From: Calycina herbarum
Taxonomy: Eukaryota; Ascomycota; Leotiomycetes; Helotiales; Pezizellaceae
Assembly: GCA_001414485.1 (NCBI GenBank)
Contig: LLEY01000142.1
Location: forward strand, 186,001 to 250,000
DNA: 64,000 nucleotides
Direction: 5' to 3'
Shown here: one piece after another, positions 31,707 through 42,727 of the stretch
Layout: each line of letters opens with the position of its first letter
How positions within the stretch are numbered: the stretch's first letter is position 1
Translations under genes and position numbers: made by a program
The notes under the pieces: model-generated
The model's database searches: none
The model's input: the letters and a program-made list of their open reading frames with translations, nothing else
What the model was told of the DNA's origin: nothing

Positions 31707-33888
31707 ATGGCTTCAACCGTGATTAGACGTGTCAGAGAAGCCGCGGTTCTCAAGGGCGATGAAGAGAAACACGAACAAACAGATGCATGGAGTAATCGTG
31801 ATCTCATACCACTTCCTCCGTCACGTCGAACATGGGGTGCGTTCCATTACTTTGGATATTGGACTTTGAGCTCTCTTAATATCGCAACATGGCAAACACC
31901 AAATACGCTTCTCAGTAAGAAACCCACCAAAAGAAATTGTGTTACGCCTTCAACGCTGACTGGGAACTACAGCTCAAGGATTATCGGTTGGTCAATCAAT
32001 GGCTGTAATTATCATTTCTAGAGCAGTGATTACAATATTTGCCTGTTTTGTTTCTTGGTGTGGCTTGACCTGGCACATCGGTTTCACAATTCAGAATCGA
32101 TTTACATGGGGCTTAAGGGCGAGTTATATCCCGCTCCTTCAGAGAATTCTGTTGAATTTCATTTGGAACGCTGTCCAATGTTAGCAATAATCCCTCTTCC
32201 CACAGCCCACCAACAATCACTAACCAGAATTTATAGGTTGGAACGGAGGAAAACTCGCAACGTAAGAAATCAATTCCCCCATCTCAAATTAAAATACTAA
32301 TTTTGATATCATAGCGTTTGTATCACTGCAATTTGGCCTTCATTTGCCAAGTTGCCTAATACTTTGAGTCCAAGTATGCCAACCACAACCTATGAAATGG
32401 TGGGCTTCATCGTATTTTGGATAATCTCTGTCCCATTTTTGTTCATCAGACCAGAGTATTTCAAGCGTCCCTTTCAATTCATATCGATTTACTGTGGCCT
32501 AGGAATGCTATGCATGAGTACATCCCCTCCCCCATTCTTTTTTGGTGCCTCTCGCTAACCACCTCCAGTGATCTGGTCCCTCTCAGTCGCCAAAGGTGTT
32601 GGTCCCGTCTTCACAAAAGGAACCAACATCCCCAGTACCTCAAAATGGAACTCCTCCTGGCTGATAATGGCTGGAATAAACCAAGCCATCGGGCAAAAAG
32701 CCGCAGGAATGACGAATGGAAGTGATTTCTCCCGCTACGCTCGGAGTAAGAAGGATTATATCATCGGTACCATTTCTTGTCTCTTCTTTACCGGGACTTT
32801 AGTCAGTTTTGTGGGATTGGTTACTACAGCTGCCTGTCAAAAAATCTATAATGGGATATATTGGAATCGTAAGTCTAGCTATGTCCCAAGTCCACCCCCC
32901 TCCCCTCCTTTACAAAACACTAATGTGGTGTTGCAGCTCCTGATTTACTTATGATAATGATGGATTACGGAGAAGGTTCCTCGGCTGCTCGAGCTGGTGT
33001 TTTCTTCCTCGCTTTCGGCTTTGGGTTGACTTCCATGTTTGAGAATATTTGCGTAAGTCCTTCACCTATACTTGTTTCAATCAAAAGCTAAGATTATAAA
33101 CAGGGAAATGCAGTGGCAGGAGGAATCGATCTCTCAGGTCTCTTCCCAAGATACATCGATATACGCCGCGGTGCTCTAATAACCTTCTTCGCAGCATGGG
33201 TAAGTTCTCCTCTGCCCTCTCCCCTCTGCCCTTTTATCACCAATTTTTAATTCCCACCCAGGTCGTCCAGCCATGGCAACTGATCAATCGCGCCGCAACC
33301 TTCGTCACAGTCCTAAACTCGTTCTCCGTCTTCCTCGCTCCAATAATGGGAGTCATGTGCGCAGATTACTTCCTCATCCAGAAACAAAAGATCAAAATCT
33401 CCAATCTCTACCATCCGCAAGGCTCAGATTACTGGTACACGGCAGGCATAAATTGGCGGGTAATCCTAGCTTGGATTGCGGGGTGGGCACTAACTATTGG
33501 GGGACTGATTGTTAGTGTGCAGAAGAAGACGAATGCTCTAAGGGCCCTATATCAATTATATTATCTCGCTTTCTTTATTGGTGGGTTTCTTCTACATAAG
33601 GATGGGGCCGTGGCGGGAGTTTACGGGGAAATGCTGACTTTTATTCTAGGGTTTGCGATTAGTGCTGTGCTGTTTTATGTGCTTACTATTGCTTTCCCTG
33701 TACAGGGAGCGGGAGAGGTCGATGATGTCGATATTTATGGGACATTCACTCCCGAAGAGGCAATGAGACTTGGTGTTGCACCCCTGGATACACTTGTGGG
33801 CATTGAAGAGGAGAAAATAATTTCTCCAATGGTGGAGGAGGTTGGAGTTGGAAAGACAGATACAGTGAAAAAGTGGTTCAAGGGTTAA
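31707..33888 (+). CDS. NCS1-family permease (uracil/allantoin/purine type)
   Basis: A plasma-membrane proton symporter of the nucleobase-cation-symport-1 family (Fur/Dal4-like), importing a nucleobase, allantoin or related ring compound; the substrate cannot be fixed from sequence. Eight exons: 31707-31914, 31973-32179, 32237-32261, 32315-32517, 32569-32868, 32937-33052, 33104-33199 and 33262-33888, giving 593 residues in continuous phase. Family blocks seen in order are WSNRDLIPLPP, TQGLSVGQSM, HIGFTIQNRFTWG, NFIWNAVQCWNGG, WNSSWLIMAGINQAIGQKA, MTNGSDFSRYAR, FENICGNAVAGGIDLSGLF and QPWQLINRAATFVTVLNSF. About twelve hydrophobic segments are visible. The third exon is only 25 nt. No nonsense codon is needed, so it looks intact. 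Confidence 0.93.
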
Positions 33889-34498
33889 GGACCTGAGAGG
33901 CTCGAATACCCGTTTATGAAACATAGGAAATAGGGCGCTGGTCAATGAATGCGTGGTGACTCGACAAAGCACCAAACCTACTTCTGCGAGAAACCTGATG
34001 TCTTGTGCATTGTCCAAATTTAGAAATGTGCATAGCTCCAAAGTATACAATGTAAACAGTGCACGCTCATTGCACAATGGTTGATGTTCTCGAATTCTCC
34101 CCCCCCCCCCAAAAAAAGGAACCGATGTCGGGTACAGATTTTGTGATTCTACAATTTCCTTTGCATTCTTTCACCAAAACCTGCTGCTGCCAAATTCGTA
34201 GACGATGGGTTCTCATCTCGATTGCCAACCCCTAGCATTGAATCCGATAGCGTCTATCAAGGCGAGTAGAGAGACAGCAAATGCCCATTCTGGGAGTCGA
34301 AAAATTAGCTAAGTATTTCAGAGATAGGTGATCTAATTTACTATGAGTTATGCCACAAATTCCTTGCAGGGATCTTGTGACAATCAACTTTGTCTCGTGG
34401 TCAAGATCCCCAAGTACATCTAAACTCTTGAGGATATCCACAATAAGCTATTTGAAACATTAGCAACATGAATATTCAGATTGAACGCCAACGTATTG
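33889..34498. other. Tail-to-tail intergenic spacer
   Basis: About 610 bases between the converging permease and MFS genes. It contains a homopolymer pair (C run then A run, about 34099-34117) and no supportable gene. It should hold both polyadenylation regions. Confidence 0.5.
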
Positions 34499-36470
34499 TC
34501 ATACTTTATCCTTGTCCTCCCCTAGCTTCAAGTGCAAATCTCGAGAAGCTGCAGAATGGAGTACAAGTGAGATAATCTGAGTTGCGATTATAGCCCCTAT
34601 CGCAACCAATACTTGGCTCATTGCTATTAAAATCACACGGTCTGATCGGTAAGCGTGCTGAAAATTCAGGGGAATTTGAATATTACCTTCTGCCTCTGCT
34701 TTAGAGATCAAGGTGACAACCAAGCCGCTAAACGTCCCCGCAATCGACACCCCGAGAAATAAGAGAACCCATTGATCTTTCCTTTTCTCTACATCTGTCA
34801 TGGGGTCAACTGAAATCCCTGGGAAGTGGCGAGGGAGGTGCAATAACCTACAAGCCGCTTGTGTCATTATCAGAAGGTAAGCGGTTGCTGACAATGCAGT
34901 CGTTCCCACGGTCACCAACCCGGCTTTTCCAGTCTTTCGAATAACAAAACCCGCACCCATGAAACCTAAGCCTAACCCAGTATATAGATAACTTAGACCC
35001 CCGACTGACTGGTCAATACCGCTTTTGTCCGTTACTTGAAGATCAAATGATACAAGAAAGATACTCTATTTGTTGTTAGAAAATCGAGAAAGAATTGGGC
35101 TACTGGGCAACGCAGGAAGGGAAGGTTTTGATTTACCATGCAGTAAGCCGTCATTGTGAACATGTTACAAGAAATAGATCCCAAAACCGAGTGGCTTCTC
35201 AGCATTCCGAGTGGTACCAGTGGCATTTCAGCAAAAGATAGCTCTGCATACAGGAATGCTGCTGCACAGATTCCTGAGCCCAAGAGAAGACCGATAATAT
35301 ATGGGTGTGACCAGGGGAGCTTGCTACCACCAAACTGCAACGCTACAACTAGAAATAAAATCACCAATACCAACAGAAATATTCCTAAATAATCAAAATT
35401 TTGATTTCGAGGTGCACTCTTGTTCATCGAGAGTGTATCTTCAGCGTCGACGTTTTCAGGAGGATGAACTGTAACTTTCAAAATGGGCAAAGGTCGGCTG
35501 AGGGGATTTGGTAGAATGATAGCTACCCAAATCAATGGGATCCAGACAAAGCCAGCCTCAAAACGATACATGCTGTTGCAAATGTATTAGATCAAAATCT
35601 CAAAAGTTGAATACTTAATACTTACGATCTCCAGCCATAAGAAGTTGCGATTTGGGACCCCAAACCATTGCCTATAACAAGACCTATGGTCTCACAAATG
35701 CTATGAATTCCCTGCCAAAGAGCAAACTCTCTAATCGTTAGAATGTCTTTTAAACATCAGCATTGCCACAATCAATTCCATTTGTCTCAACACTTGCCAG
35801 TAAGCACGTATGTGACCGTTACGGTCATCCCAGAGACCCCAACGGACAAGACTACTCTGCCTACGAGTAGCACCCAAAAACTGGCGAATGATCCACTAAG
35901 ATAATATGTCAACGTAGCCGGGAGCCGATAAGGTGGGTTACTTTACCATACTAGCGCCCCTAGACTGAATAATATGTATGCACTAGATAACATCGTCTTA
36001 TGAGAGAATCTTTTCGATAATCTTCCGAACTAGATTCAATTAACTTATGCTGTTTTTATAGACCTGGGGCTGAAACTTTACAATTGGATGGGCAGCAGTG
36101 TGGACAATTTGATGGATCAAAACAAGCCAGACAACATACTCAAGCTTGTGATATTCAGAGCCTGTCAATTTGTCAGTTCACCTTTTTTTTTATACCAATC
36201 TTTTCCGTATTTACCTGGAAGTGTGTACGTTGATAAATTATATGAGACATCAACATTTGCAAGGGCTGCACTAGATTTGGTGAGCTTAATTTTCAACTCA
36301 GACGTTGGTATTTCCTTTTCTCACCCTAGAAACAATGCGGGCACAGCCTTCCAAGCTAACGCATTTCGCGTGCGGTCGACATCCATCATGCTTCGCTGTT
36401 GCTCGCCGGGATTTTCGCAAGCATTCACGTCTGCGTTTCCCAGCAGTCCATCGGTCTCTTCCGTATTCAT
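34499..36470 (-). CDS. Major facilitator superfamily transporter (DHA2/Vba-like)
   Basis: A multi-pass transporter, likely a proton antiporter for drugs, basic amino acids or similar. Eight exons on the minus strand: 36470-36325, 36270-36215, 36161-36082, 36029-35947, 35895-35798, 35746-35626, 35572-35137 and 35065-34499, giving 528 residues with phase kept throughout. Seen in order: a hydrophilic N terminus, FLGAALANVDVSYNL (TM1), SEYHKLEYVVWLV, motif A as FGRLSKRFSHK, VGRVVLSVGVSGM, LTIREFALWQGIHS and TSYGWRSMYRFE, then six C-terminal hydrophobic segments. The fifth intron begins GC (GCAAGT), a rare but known donor. The ATG lies only 11 nt after the stop of the upstream broken STAND gene; a later Met at residue 28 is an alternative start. 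Confidence 0.87.
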
Positions 36471-36481
36471 ATCAATAGTGG

Positions 36482-39400
36482 TTAACTTCGATTTCTGATC
36501 TGATGTTTTATGGTTGAGAGCAGCGAAAACGGATCGTCCAGACTTTCCCTCAGTTTAATTGTCTTCTGACTCAGATTCAGTGCAGTCGCATAATCACCCA
36601 AGGCAGTCATAGCCAAAGATAGATTGTTCATGATGTTAGCCACAATCGGACTGCCAGGTTCGCAGTATTTTTCGCGAATATTTTTCACCTTACGGAACGC
36701 TGTCTTACATTCGTTCAAGTTCCCAATCTCGAGGTAAACATTTCCAAGCGTATTATGGAGTTCTCCCATCAAGAAAGAATCTGTTTCTCCGAGGTCGTCG
36801 AGTATCTGACAAGCTAGTTCCACAAATGGTATTAGCTGTTTGAACATGCCTTTCTCCTGTAAAAACCTTGGGTCTTCATGTCAGTACACTTCCAAAGCTG
36901 TTTAGTAGAAAGACTTACCATGTAGCATTATGGACTAATTCGACGAATTCATGTAATACTTTCGTGCTGACATCTTGTAGTTTGTAGTGTGTGGCAACAA
37001 CTAATACCTGTGGCAAGAAGAGCTCGCAATCTCTCCACAGCCTGTCCATTGCCATACCAAGTTTTTGCTTTGGAAAGAGTTGAGATAGAATTTCTACCAA
37101 AAGCTCGAACGTAAGCGAACGCGTCTTAGAACTCATGCGTTGAAGAGCTGCCTGTTGTACCAAGCGATGCACGGAAAGTATTCTCGTTTCAGTGTTCCGC
37201 TTAACGATATCATAGGTCCGAAGCTTTCCAATCGCACTGAATAATCTTTGTTGGCCAACAAATTAGCATATTGAAAAGTACAGCGTCTCAACGAGAACTC
37301 ACTAGGCTTTCGATCTGGGAAATAAGGGATGATGACGTATGATTTCAGGGTGATCAACTATAAAAATACACTCAGGTGTTGAGTCTGGGTCTAGAAAAGC
37401 AAGCATATTCAGTATGAATGAAGCTTCCCCGTCCATCCGCTCGAAAGTAATATCCCATACAGTAGATAGTGTATGAGAGTAAGACATGTCCACGGATCCT
37501 AGTGGCAAGGGAAGTGATTGTCCTTTTCTACGTTGTTCTTCGTATACCGATCGAAATTCGTCTAAACTACATTGTACTGTCAAAATGTATCCGGCTGTTT
37601 GGGCAATGGCAAGTGGCAGTCCGCCAAGTTCATCGGAAAGCATCGAGGCATTTTCCTTCAGCGAATTCGGTCTCGGAGAGGATATTTCCCCGCTTTTTTC
37701 CAAAATATTTAAAAGAAGCTCAGACCCTTCTACGTTAGAGAATGGAGCTACTTTGAGCGTTGATTCAGCAGGCGAGAAAGAAGGCACCAAGTTCCTGGCA
37801 GTGACTAGCACTGAGCCGTGGCTAGCGACAGGCCAGAACATCTTTAGATCTTCACTATTGTCCACGTTATCGAAAACAATAAGCCATTTGCACTCTGTGG
37901 TACTTTTAGTTGCTCGAGTTATTGCAGAAAAGCAGTGGGCGGCATATCTTACCTGTTTCTTCAAACTAACGCTTTGTTAGTTCGGCAACCGTGTGGTCTT
38001 CGAGAGTAGATGTTGCAGGCACAAGTCCAATACGACGTCCGAAGGCGAGGAAATCAAGACCCAATTTTGCCACGGAATCAGCTTGTGCCCAAAGTATAAT
38101 GTCGAAGTTGTCCAGATGTTGCCAACCAAATCCCAGGGCAATTTGCGTTTTCCCAGCTCCACCAAACCCCACCAGTGCTAGGGAGGCTTGCTTCCTAGAT
38201 TTCTGAGCCAGTATAAGAATTTGCTGGATTTGTTCGAGATTTTCTTTACGTCCGCAAAATTTCGTGTTTCGAGGAAACGAGATGATGCGACATGGCAAGT
38301 TCAGAGGAAGTGGATCGGCAGGTCCTTTGGGGTTGTTGCGGTCTAACAAAAGACTTTTCAACTCTTCATGTCTCGAGACATTTCCTTTGATATTTGCGGC
38401 AAAGGCCTCTAGCTCTATGTTCGCCTTGCATTCTTGTATTCTAGCGAGAGAACCATCGAATTTTTGCTGGAGGGTACCCCAGGCTGCCTTGACCATGTTT
38501 ACTATAAGCATACGTCAGCAAAATTGTGCATACTAGGTTTGCGTCGCCTTTACATATAGGGTGCTTCCGCAAGAATTTCACTGATTGTAAGAGTTGGGGC
38601 CACAGCTCGTGGCACACCTAAGCGAGATTGCCCCCCACCTTAATTTCCGATACTCCCTTTTCAAAAATCTACCATAATTCAATCTTTCATCTAAAACTCT
38701 CTAAATTAAGAATGGCAGACCGAATCCTCTCCCCCTCTCCTATACACGAACCTGGTTATAATTGGTATACACTGAAAAGGGCTAGAGTACGATAAGCGCG
38801 AAGCGACGGAAAATCGTAGGGGTAGATATATAAAGAATTAGGGGTTCCTAGAACCACTACGAGGCGGATTTACAAGGACGGAACAAGTCGACGTACACGG
38901 AAATGGAAGCAGTATCAAAGGAGGCGACTAGGAAAGAGGGATCTACGCTAGATTATTCGATTTATATTAATAAATTATACTACTCGTTATATAACTTTCA
39001 AGTAAGTCCAAAACCTCCTTGGTATTGACGTATTAGCACGTACTATTCAACGAGAACTACGCTACACAAGCTACCGTCGCTATATAACATGCCCTCGACC
39101 TTTTATATCCTAGAAACAAGCTAAAAAGCGTCTTAGTTTTACACTAGAACACCGTTGGTAGAGGACCTCTAACTATACTGCCTCGAATCCAAGGGAGGGG
39201 GAATGAAGGAAGGTTATATAGTCGGACAAGTATATATTTAAGCTTAGAAAGAGTAGGATAGTCTAGGTAACACGTCAGGTAGACGAAAAGAGGTATCAAG
39301 ATTATATTAGGTCGACATATCGCTTAGGAAGGGTATCGGTTATAATTTAGGGCGCAATCGGCTAGGATTATAAGTCCCCTCTTATCTTCTTAGAGAAGGA

Positions 39401-40676
39401 ACAAGGCTGTAGAGGGGTGAATTCCCACGCCTATAGAGATCAAGTTCTCGAGCCAGTTATCTTTCCCTTATTTAATAAGCTCGGTACCGACTATATCTTT
39501 ATAGAGGACGGTTTAAAGGTATATAAGGGCCATACTCGCTTAGCTAAGCTCTAACATAACATCCGTAGCTTTAATTAGCCTCCTTCTTCACCTGATTTAA
39601 ACGTAATTAAGAAGGTCTAGCAGTAGATGAAAGAAGAGTTAAAGAAGTTCCCCTTTATACCGACTTCTAAGGAGGAGTTGATTAAGGAGATTCAAAGGCT
39701 TTAGGATCTAGTAGATCCACGTAATTATCAGGTATATACTAAGAGATTAACATATAAATTAGAAGACGTTATTGATGTACGTGGATTAGCTACTATTCAT
39801 TAATACAAGTTTTTAATTTAAAGTTAAAATATTTAGATTTAGATTTATAGTATATTTTTAAAAATAAGGTGTAGGTTTTGATGTTCTCGCTTAAGTGTGC
39901 CACGAGCTGTGGCCCCAACTCTTATGTAGAACCCCACAACTTCAATATAAAGCTCCAACATAGACTGTTCAACCCTGAGGGAGGACGGGAAAGACTCGAG
40001 GTATATCTCGAAACGGGGAAGGTGCTTTCCGAGTTTTTCTATCATGCCTGTTACAGATTTCATGATATCTGTAAATCTAATTGCAAGCTATTGGCTGTTA
40101 GAATGGCTTCATGCAACAGGGGTTGAAAATATGTACCTCCATCAGAAGCTGAATACTACCCCGAACAACGGTAAAGACTTCGTAGGCTTAAGAAAAGGTA
40201 TTGAGAACTCTCGTGAATGAATTCAGCTGAGCAATGGTGGGATAAATTCGTTCCATGAGCTTAGGTATCGTTCGATTTTTGTAAATCTTGCTTTTCGCAT
40301 TGAGAGACTTCTGCAAAACTTCATATGTTGGAACTTTTCGGAGACTTTTGAAGTCACTTTTGTCTAGAGTGGTCTTCCACTCCAAGAACGCGTCGGCCCA
40401 TAACTTCTCACATATTGACTTGTCATCCACTACCACATCAACCTTTTCGTCTTCGCACTCCCTTACAACGATCAGGGACTCTTTCTTGACATTGTCTCTT
40501 GGCTCAGTTTTTACAGTATTTCAGTGTGCAATTTTCTGAAGAGCGACTGGCGCAGTTGGAATCGTTGTTTTCAATGCAAGGTTCTGAAGTACTGTGGGTG
40601 CGCTTGACAAGGTTGACTGGAGTTCATTCTGAACTGCTGATGCTGGTTTGGGTGGCAGAAGTATTAGTTCTGTCAT
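36482..40676 (-). pseudogene. Broken STAND (NB-ARC, TPR) gene split by a transposon
   Basis: Fungal STAND proteins are NLR-like signal NTPases, some acting in heterokaryon incompatibility. Minus-strand exons 40676-40137, 40087-39923 plus 38587-38554, 38501-37990, 37952-37303, 37236-36919 and 36866-36482 join in one phase (about 867 codons). N-terminal helical region like those before fungal STAND cores (WGSIQLLME-type position reads RGSIQLLME; LGKHLPRFEIY). NB-ARC: P-loop VGFGGAGKTQ, kinase-2 WLIVFDNVD, VLVTARN, GGLPLAIAQTAGY. C terminus: HRLVQQAAL and two TPR-like repeats, then an early end. Damage: TGA at 40523-40521, TAA at 40190-40188, and a 1333-bp mariner element inside exon 2. The 37-nt intron at 37989-37953 could instead be a frameshift. 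The segment downstream of the element (from 38511) might still be expressed. Confidence 0.85.
38590..39922. mobile_element. Decayed Tc1/mariner-type DNA transposon
   Basis: The element is 1333 bp with 38-bp terminal inverted repeats (AGAGTTGGGGCCACAGCTCG at the start; one mismatch in 38). It is flanked by TA at 38588-38589 and 39923-39924, the hallmark target duplication. The plus strand between about 38710 and 39800 carries a wrecked transposase. Recognisable DDE-3-like pieces near the end are EDGLKVYKGHTRLAKL, PPSSPDLN, KKVW and a tail KLEDVI-VRGLATIH. Several expected Trp codons read TAG, and AT-rich words dominate, which fits repeat-induced point mutation. It cannot make its own transposase, but the intact termini could be mobilised by another copy. 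Confidence 0.93.
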
Positions 40677-40729
40677 TTTCGGTAGGTACGAAAGTGGATT
40701 TACATGAGAGCTATCTTCTTACACCCTAA

Positions 40730-41053
40730 AAGGATGGTCAGACAGATATACTGCATGCCTGCACAGCTTCAACGAGGCTCTGCGACCAAGAAGGCAGGCT
40801 AGGCAAACTTCTTATTTTCAAAGCGGCAGCAGTTTCGAAACGAGGCTGCATATGGTTCCCAAAAAGCAACTTTCCCACTTACCCCTCGTTAATCGATTGG
40901 ATACAAGAGGGAAGCAAAATGCAGCCAGATATTGGGCCAAAAGCCATTTCGTTTGGTGGGAGTTCCCTCTTGGTAAAATGTATGTCGAAGCTAGGCCTCA
41001 GTGTTGAGAAGTACCAAATAGAAGTTATTGAGCTAACGGTTACTGACGGCTAA
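40730..41053 (+). other. Open stretch without start codon, possible gene relic
   Basis: A 107-codon open frame runs from just after TAA (40727-40729) to TAA at 41051-41053. The downstream two thirds read like protein (GKLLIFKAAAVSKRG, then GCIWFPKSNFPTYPSLIDWI, later KAISFGGSSLLVKC). The first ATG lies late in the frame, so no complete gene is proposed. It starts about 50 bases upstream of the STAND pseudogene on the other strand and may be an exon of a lost gene. Confidence 0.3.
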
Positions 41054-41136
41054 GCACCTTAAGAGACGTTGATTGACAAGTCATGATATTCATATAACTT
41101 TGTACACAACTACATCGAAAACATCAAGTGCACATA

Positions 41137-41668
41137 CAGTGAGTTGCGAGTTAAGCTTGAATTTGCCCACTTTTTTTGTAATCTAAGCTTTTTAAGAAAA
41201 TTCCTTGATTTCCCCCCTTTTTAGGCACTCTTTTACCTATTAATTAACAACAACATATAATATACTATTTATAAGAATAGGAAAGAGGCTTATATCTCCC
41301 CTTGTACTCTATGAACTTTATAGGACAAAAACAGACAATTTTATATCTGTCTTGATTTTTATAGGGTCTTGGCATAGCCTGTCGACCTTACAGGGGTTGT
41401 GAAAAAAAATTTAAAATCTTTTTAAGAAAAGGGGTTATTTTAAGAATTATTTATCTTTTAGTTTACTTTTGTTATACTTACTTCGAATTAATAAGTGATA
41501 TAGAAGAGAGATAATTAGATATAGCGCTTCTTTCTAGCTAGGCCTCGTCTCTTTTAGAGTACTTTTATTTTCTATCTTCTAAAGAAAAGAGGGAGGAAGC
41601 CTTGATAAAAAAAAAGCTCGGATTACAAAAAAAGTGGGCAAATTCAAGCTTAACTCGCAACTCACTTG
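41137..41668. mobile_element. 532-bp MITE with long terminal inverted repeats
   Basis: Inverted repeats of about 45 bases (CAGTGAGTTGCGAGTTAAGC and on through TTGCCCACTTTTTTTGTAATC) bound a non-coding, AT-rich interior. One copy has an extra A (CAAGTGAG). The element is flanked by TA at 41135-41136 and 41669-41670. No transposase fragment is visible, so it is a non-autonomous element with Tc1/mariner-type target preference. The termini differ from those of the 1333-bp element. Confidence 0.88.
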
Positions 41669-41910
41669 TACCTTGGAAGATCGCCACGGAACTTAGGCAA
41701 AATGCAGTTCCCGGTTGAATTCCAGATTTCATACCTACTGTGGGGGATGTAGAGCATGGCTGCCATTGACGAGTAAAAACCCTGTGTAGTACACCCTCAA
41801 GAAACGCCTATCGCCACCAGCGCCAAAATACGAAAGCCCCACTTGCAAGTGCTACAGTGAGATAGAGCATCATCCCCTCATTTAAGAACTGGTAAGGCAG
41901 TCACTTTTCT

Positions 41911-42295
41911 ATGTCATCAAATCGAATACATCAAAAAGGTGCACAGAAAAAGAAGGTAATAACTCATTCTCTCTTGCCAAGTTAGGCTGTTCACTTCGTC
42001 ATTTAGCCTTAACCAGTCGAAGATAACCGACCAAAACAAAAACCAGGAAACACTAGCAGACCCAAAGGTGGATCAAAACCACGACAAGGAAGTGCTTCAG
42101 GTACCAAACGAAGACGTTACGAAGGAGCAAGTTTGGCGCAAATGGCTTCCAAAGCAACAACAATCTCCAACCCCTGAGAAGCCTTGGATCGGATGGAAGC
42201 CAGATCCAAAGAATGAGTCTGCAAAGCCATGGGTTGACTGGGTCAAGACTGCCGGAACTATCGGTGCTGGTCCTTCTGGAAATGCTGGAGGGTGA
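41911..42295 (+). CDS. Small protein with three W-x-x-W motifs
   Basis: Two exons, 41911-41955 and 42017-42295, encode 107 residues; the 61-nt intron has GTAATA...ACCAG borders with TTAAC near the acceptor, and phase is kept. The protein is hydrophilic and Lys/Gln/Asn-rich, with no signal peptide or membrane segment. Three evenly spaced Trp pairs (VWRKW, PWIGW, PWVDW) with Lys/Pro-rich spacers lie between about residues 58 and 92, and the tail is Gly/Ala-rich. I do not recognise the family. It sits in a transposon-rich island next to an intact CmcJ-like gene. Clean splicing and lack of stops support a real gene, although its length makes chance possible. Confidence 0.6.
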
Positions 42296-42727
42296 AATAC
42301 TGGTTGCTTGTACTTTATGTAAGTGCCGATTCCACGCTACTAACTTTTGCTGACTTCTTTCGATAGGTTCAGGTGGATATTTCATAAATTTCTTGTGCAT
42401 GGACATAATCGATGTGTCTTGAAGAGATTACTCGGTCTTTGGGGGTTTTCAGGGTACTCTATTCTCTTGGAGAAGGAATTGTGCTCGTTTCACTCGTTAC
42501 AACAGCGTTGGAGTGGTTATGAGAATACTCTGTTGTTTACATAGTCTTGACTTATTCTTCAAAACATTCTTTAGAGTCAATTGAAGGGGAGATTACTCAT
42601 GTATTTAATTGATTGAATTATGGTGACTTCTCCTGAGAGCACAAACATAAACTGATACTGTATTACAACATAAGCAAGATTATCCTCCCCAGGTTCTGTG
42701 ATAATTTTACTCGCTCTCAAGTAACCA

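Noticed and set aside
31400..33888. Transporter and CmcJ, amidase and P450 genes as one secondary-metabolite cluster
   Set aside because: No backbone enzyme (PKS, NRPS, terpene synthase) is present, the P450 is 40 kb away and the amidases are pseudogenes.
36000..36470. MFS gene first judged to be truncated at the N terminus
   Set aside because: Four short exons between 36470 and 35947 with good splice sites supply TM1, the WLV region and motif A in phase, so the gene is complete.
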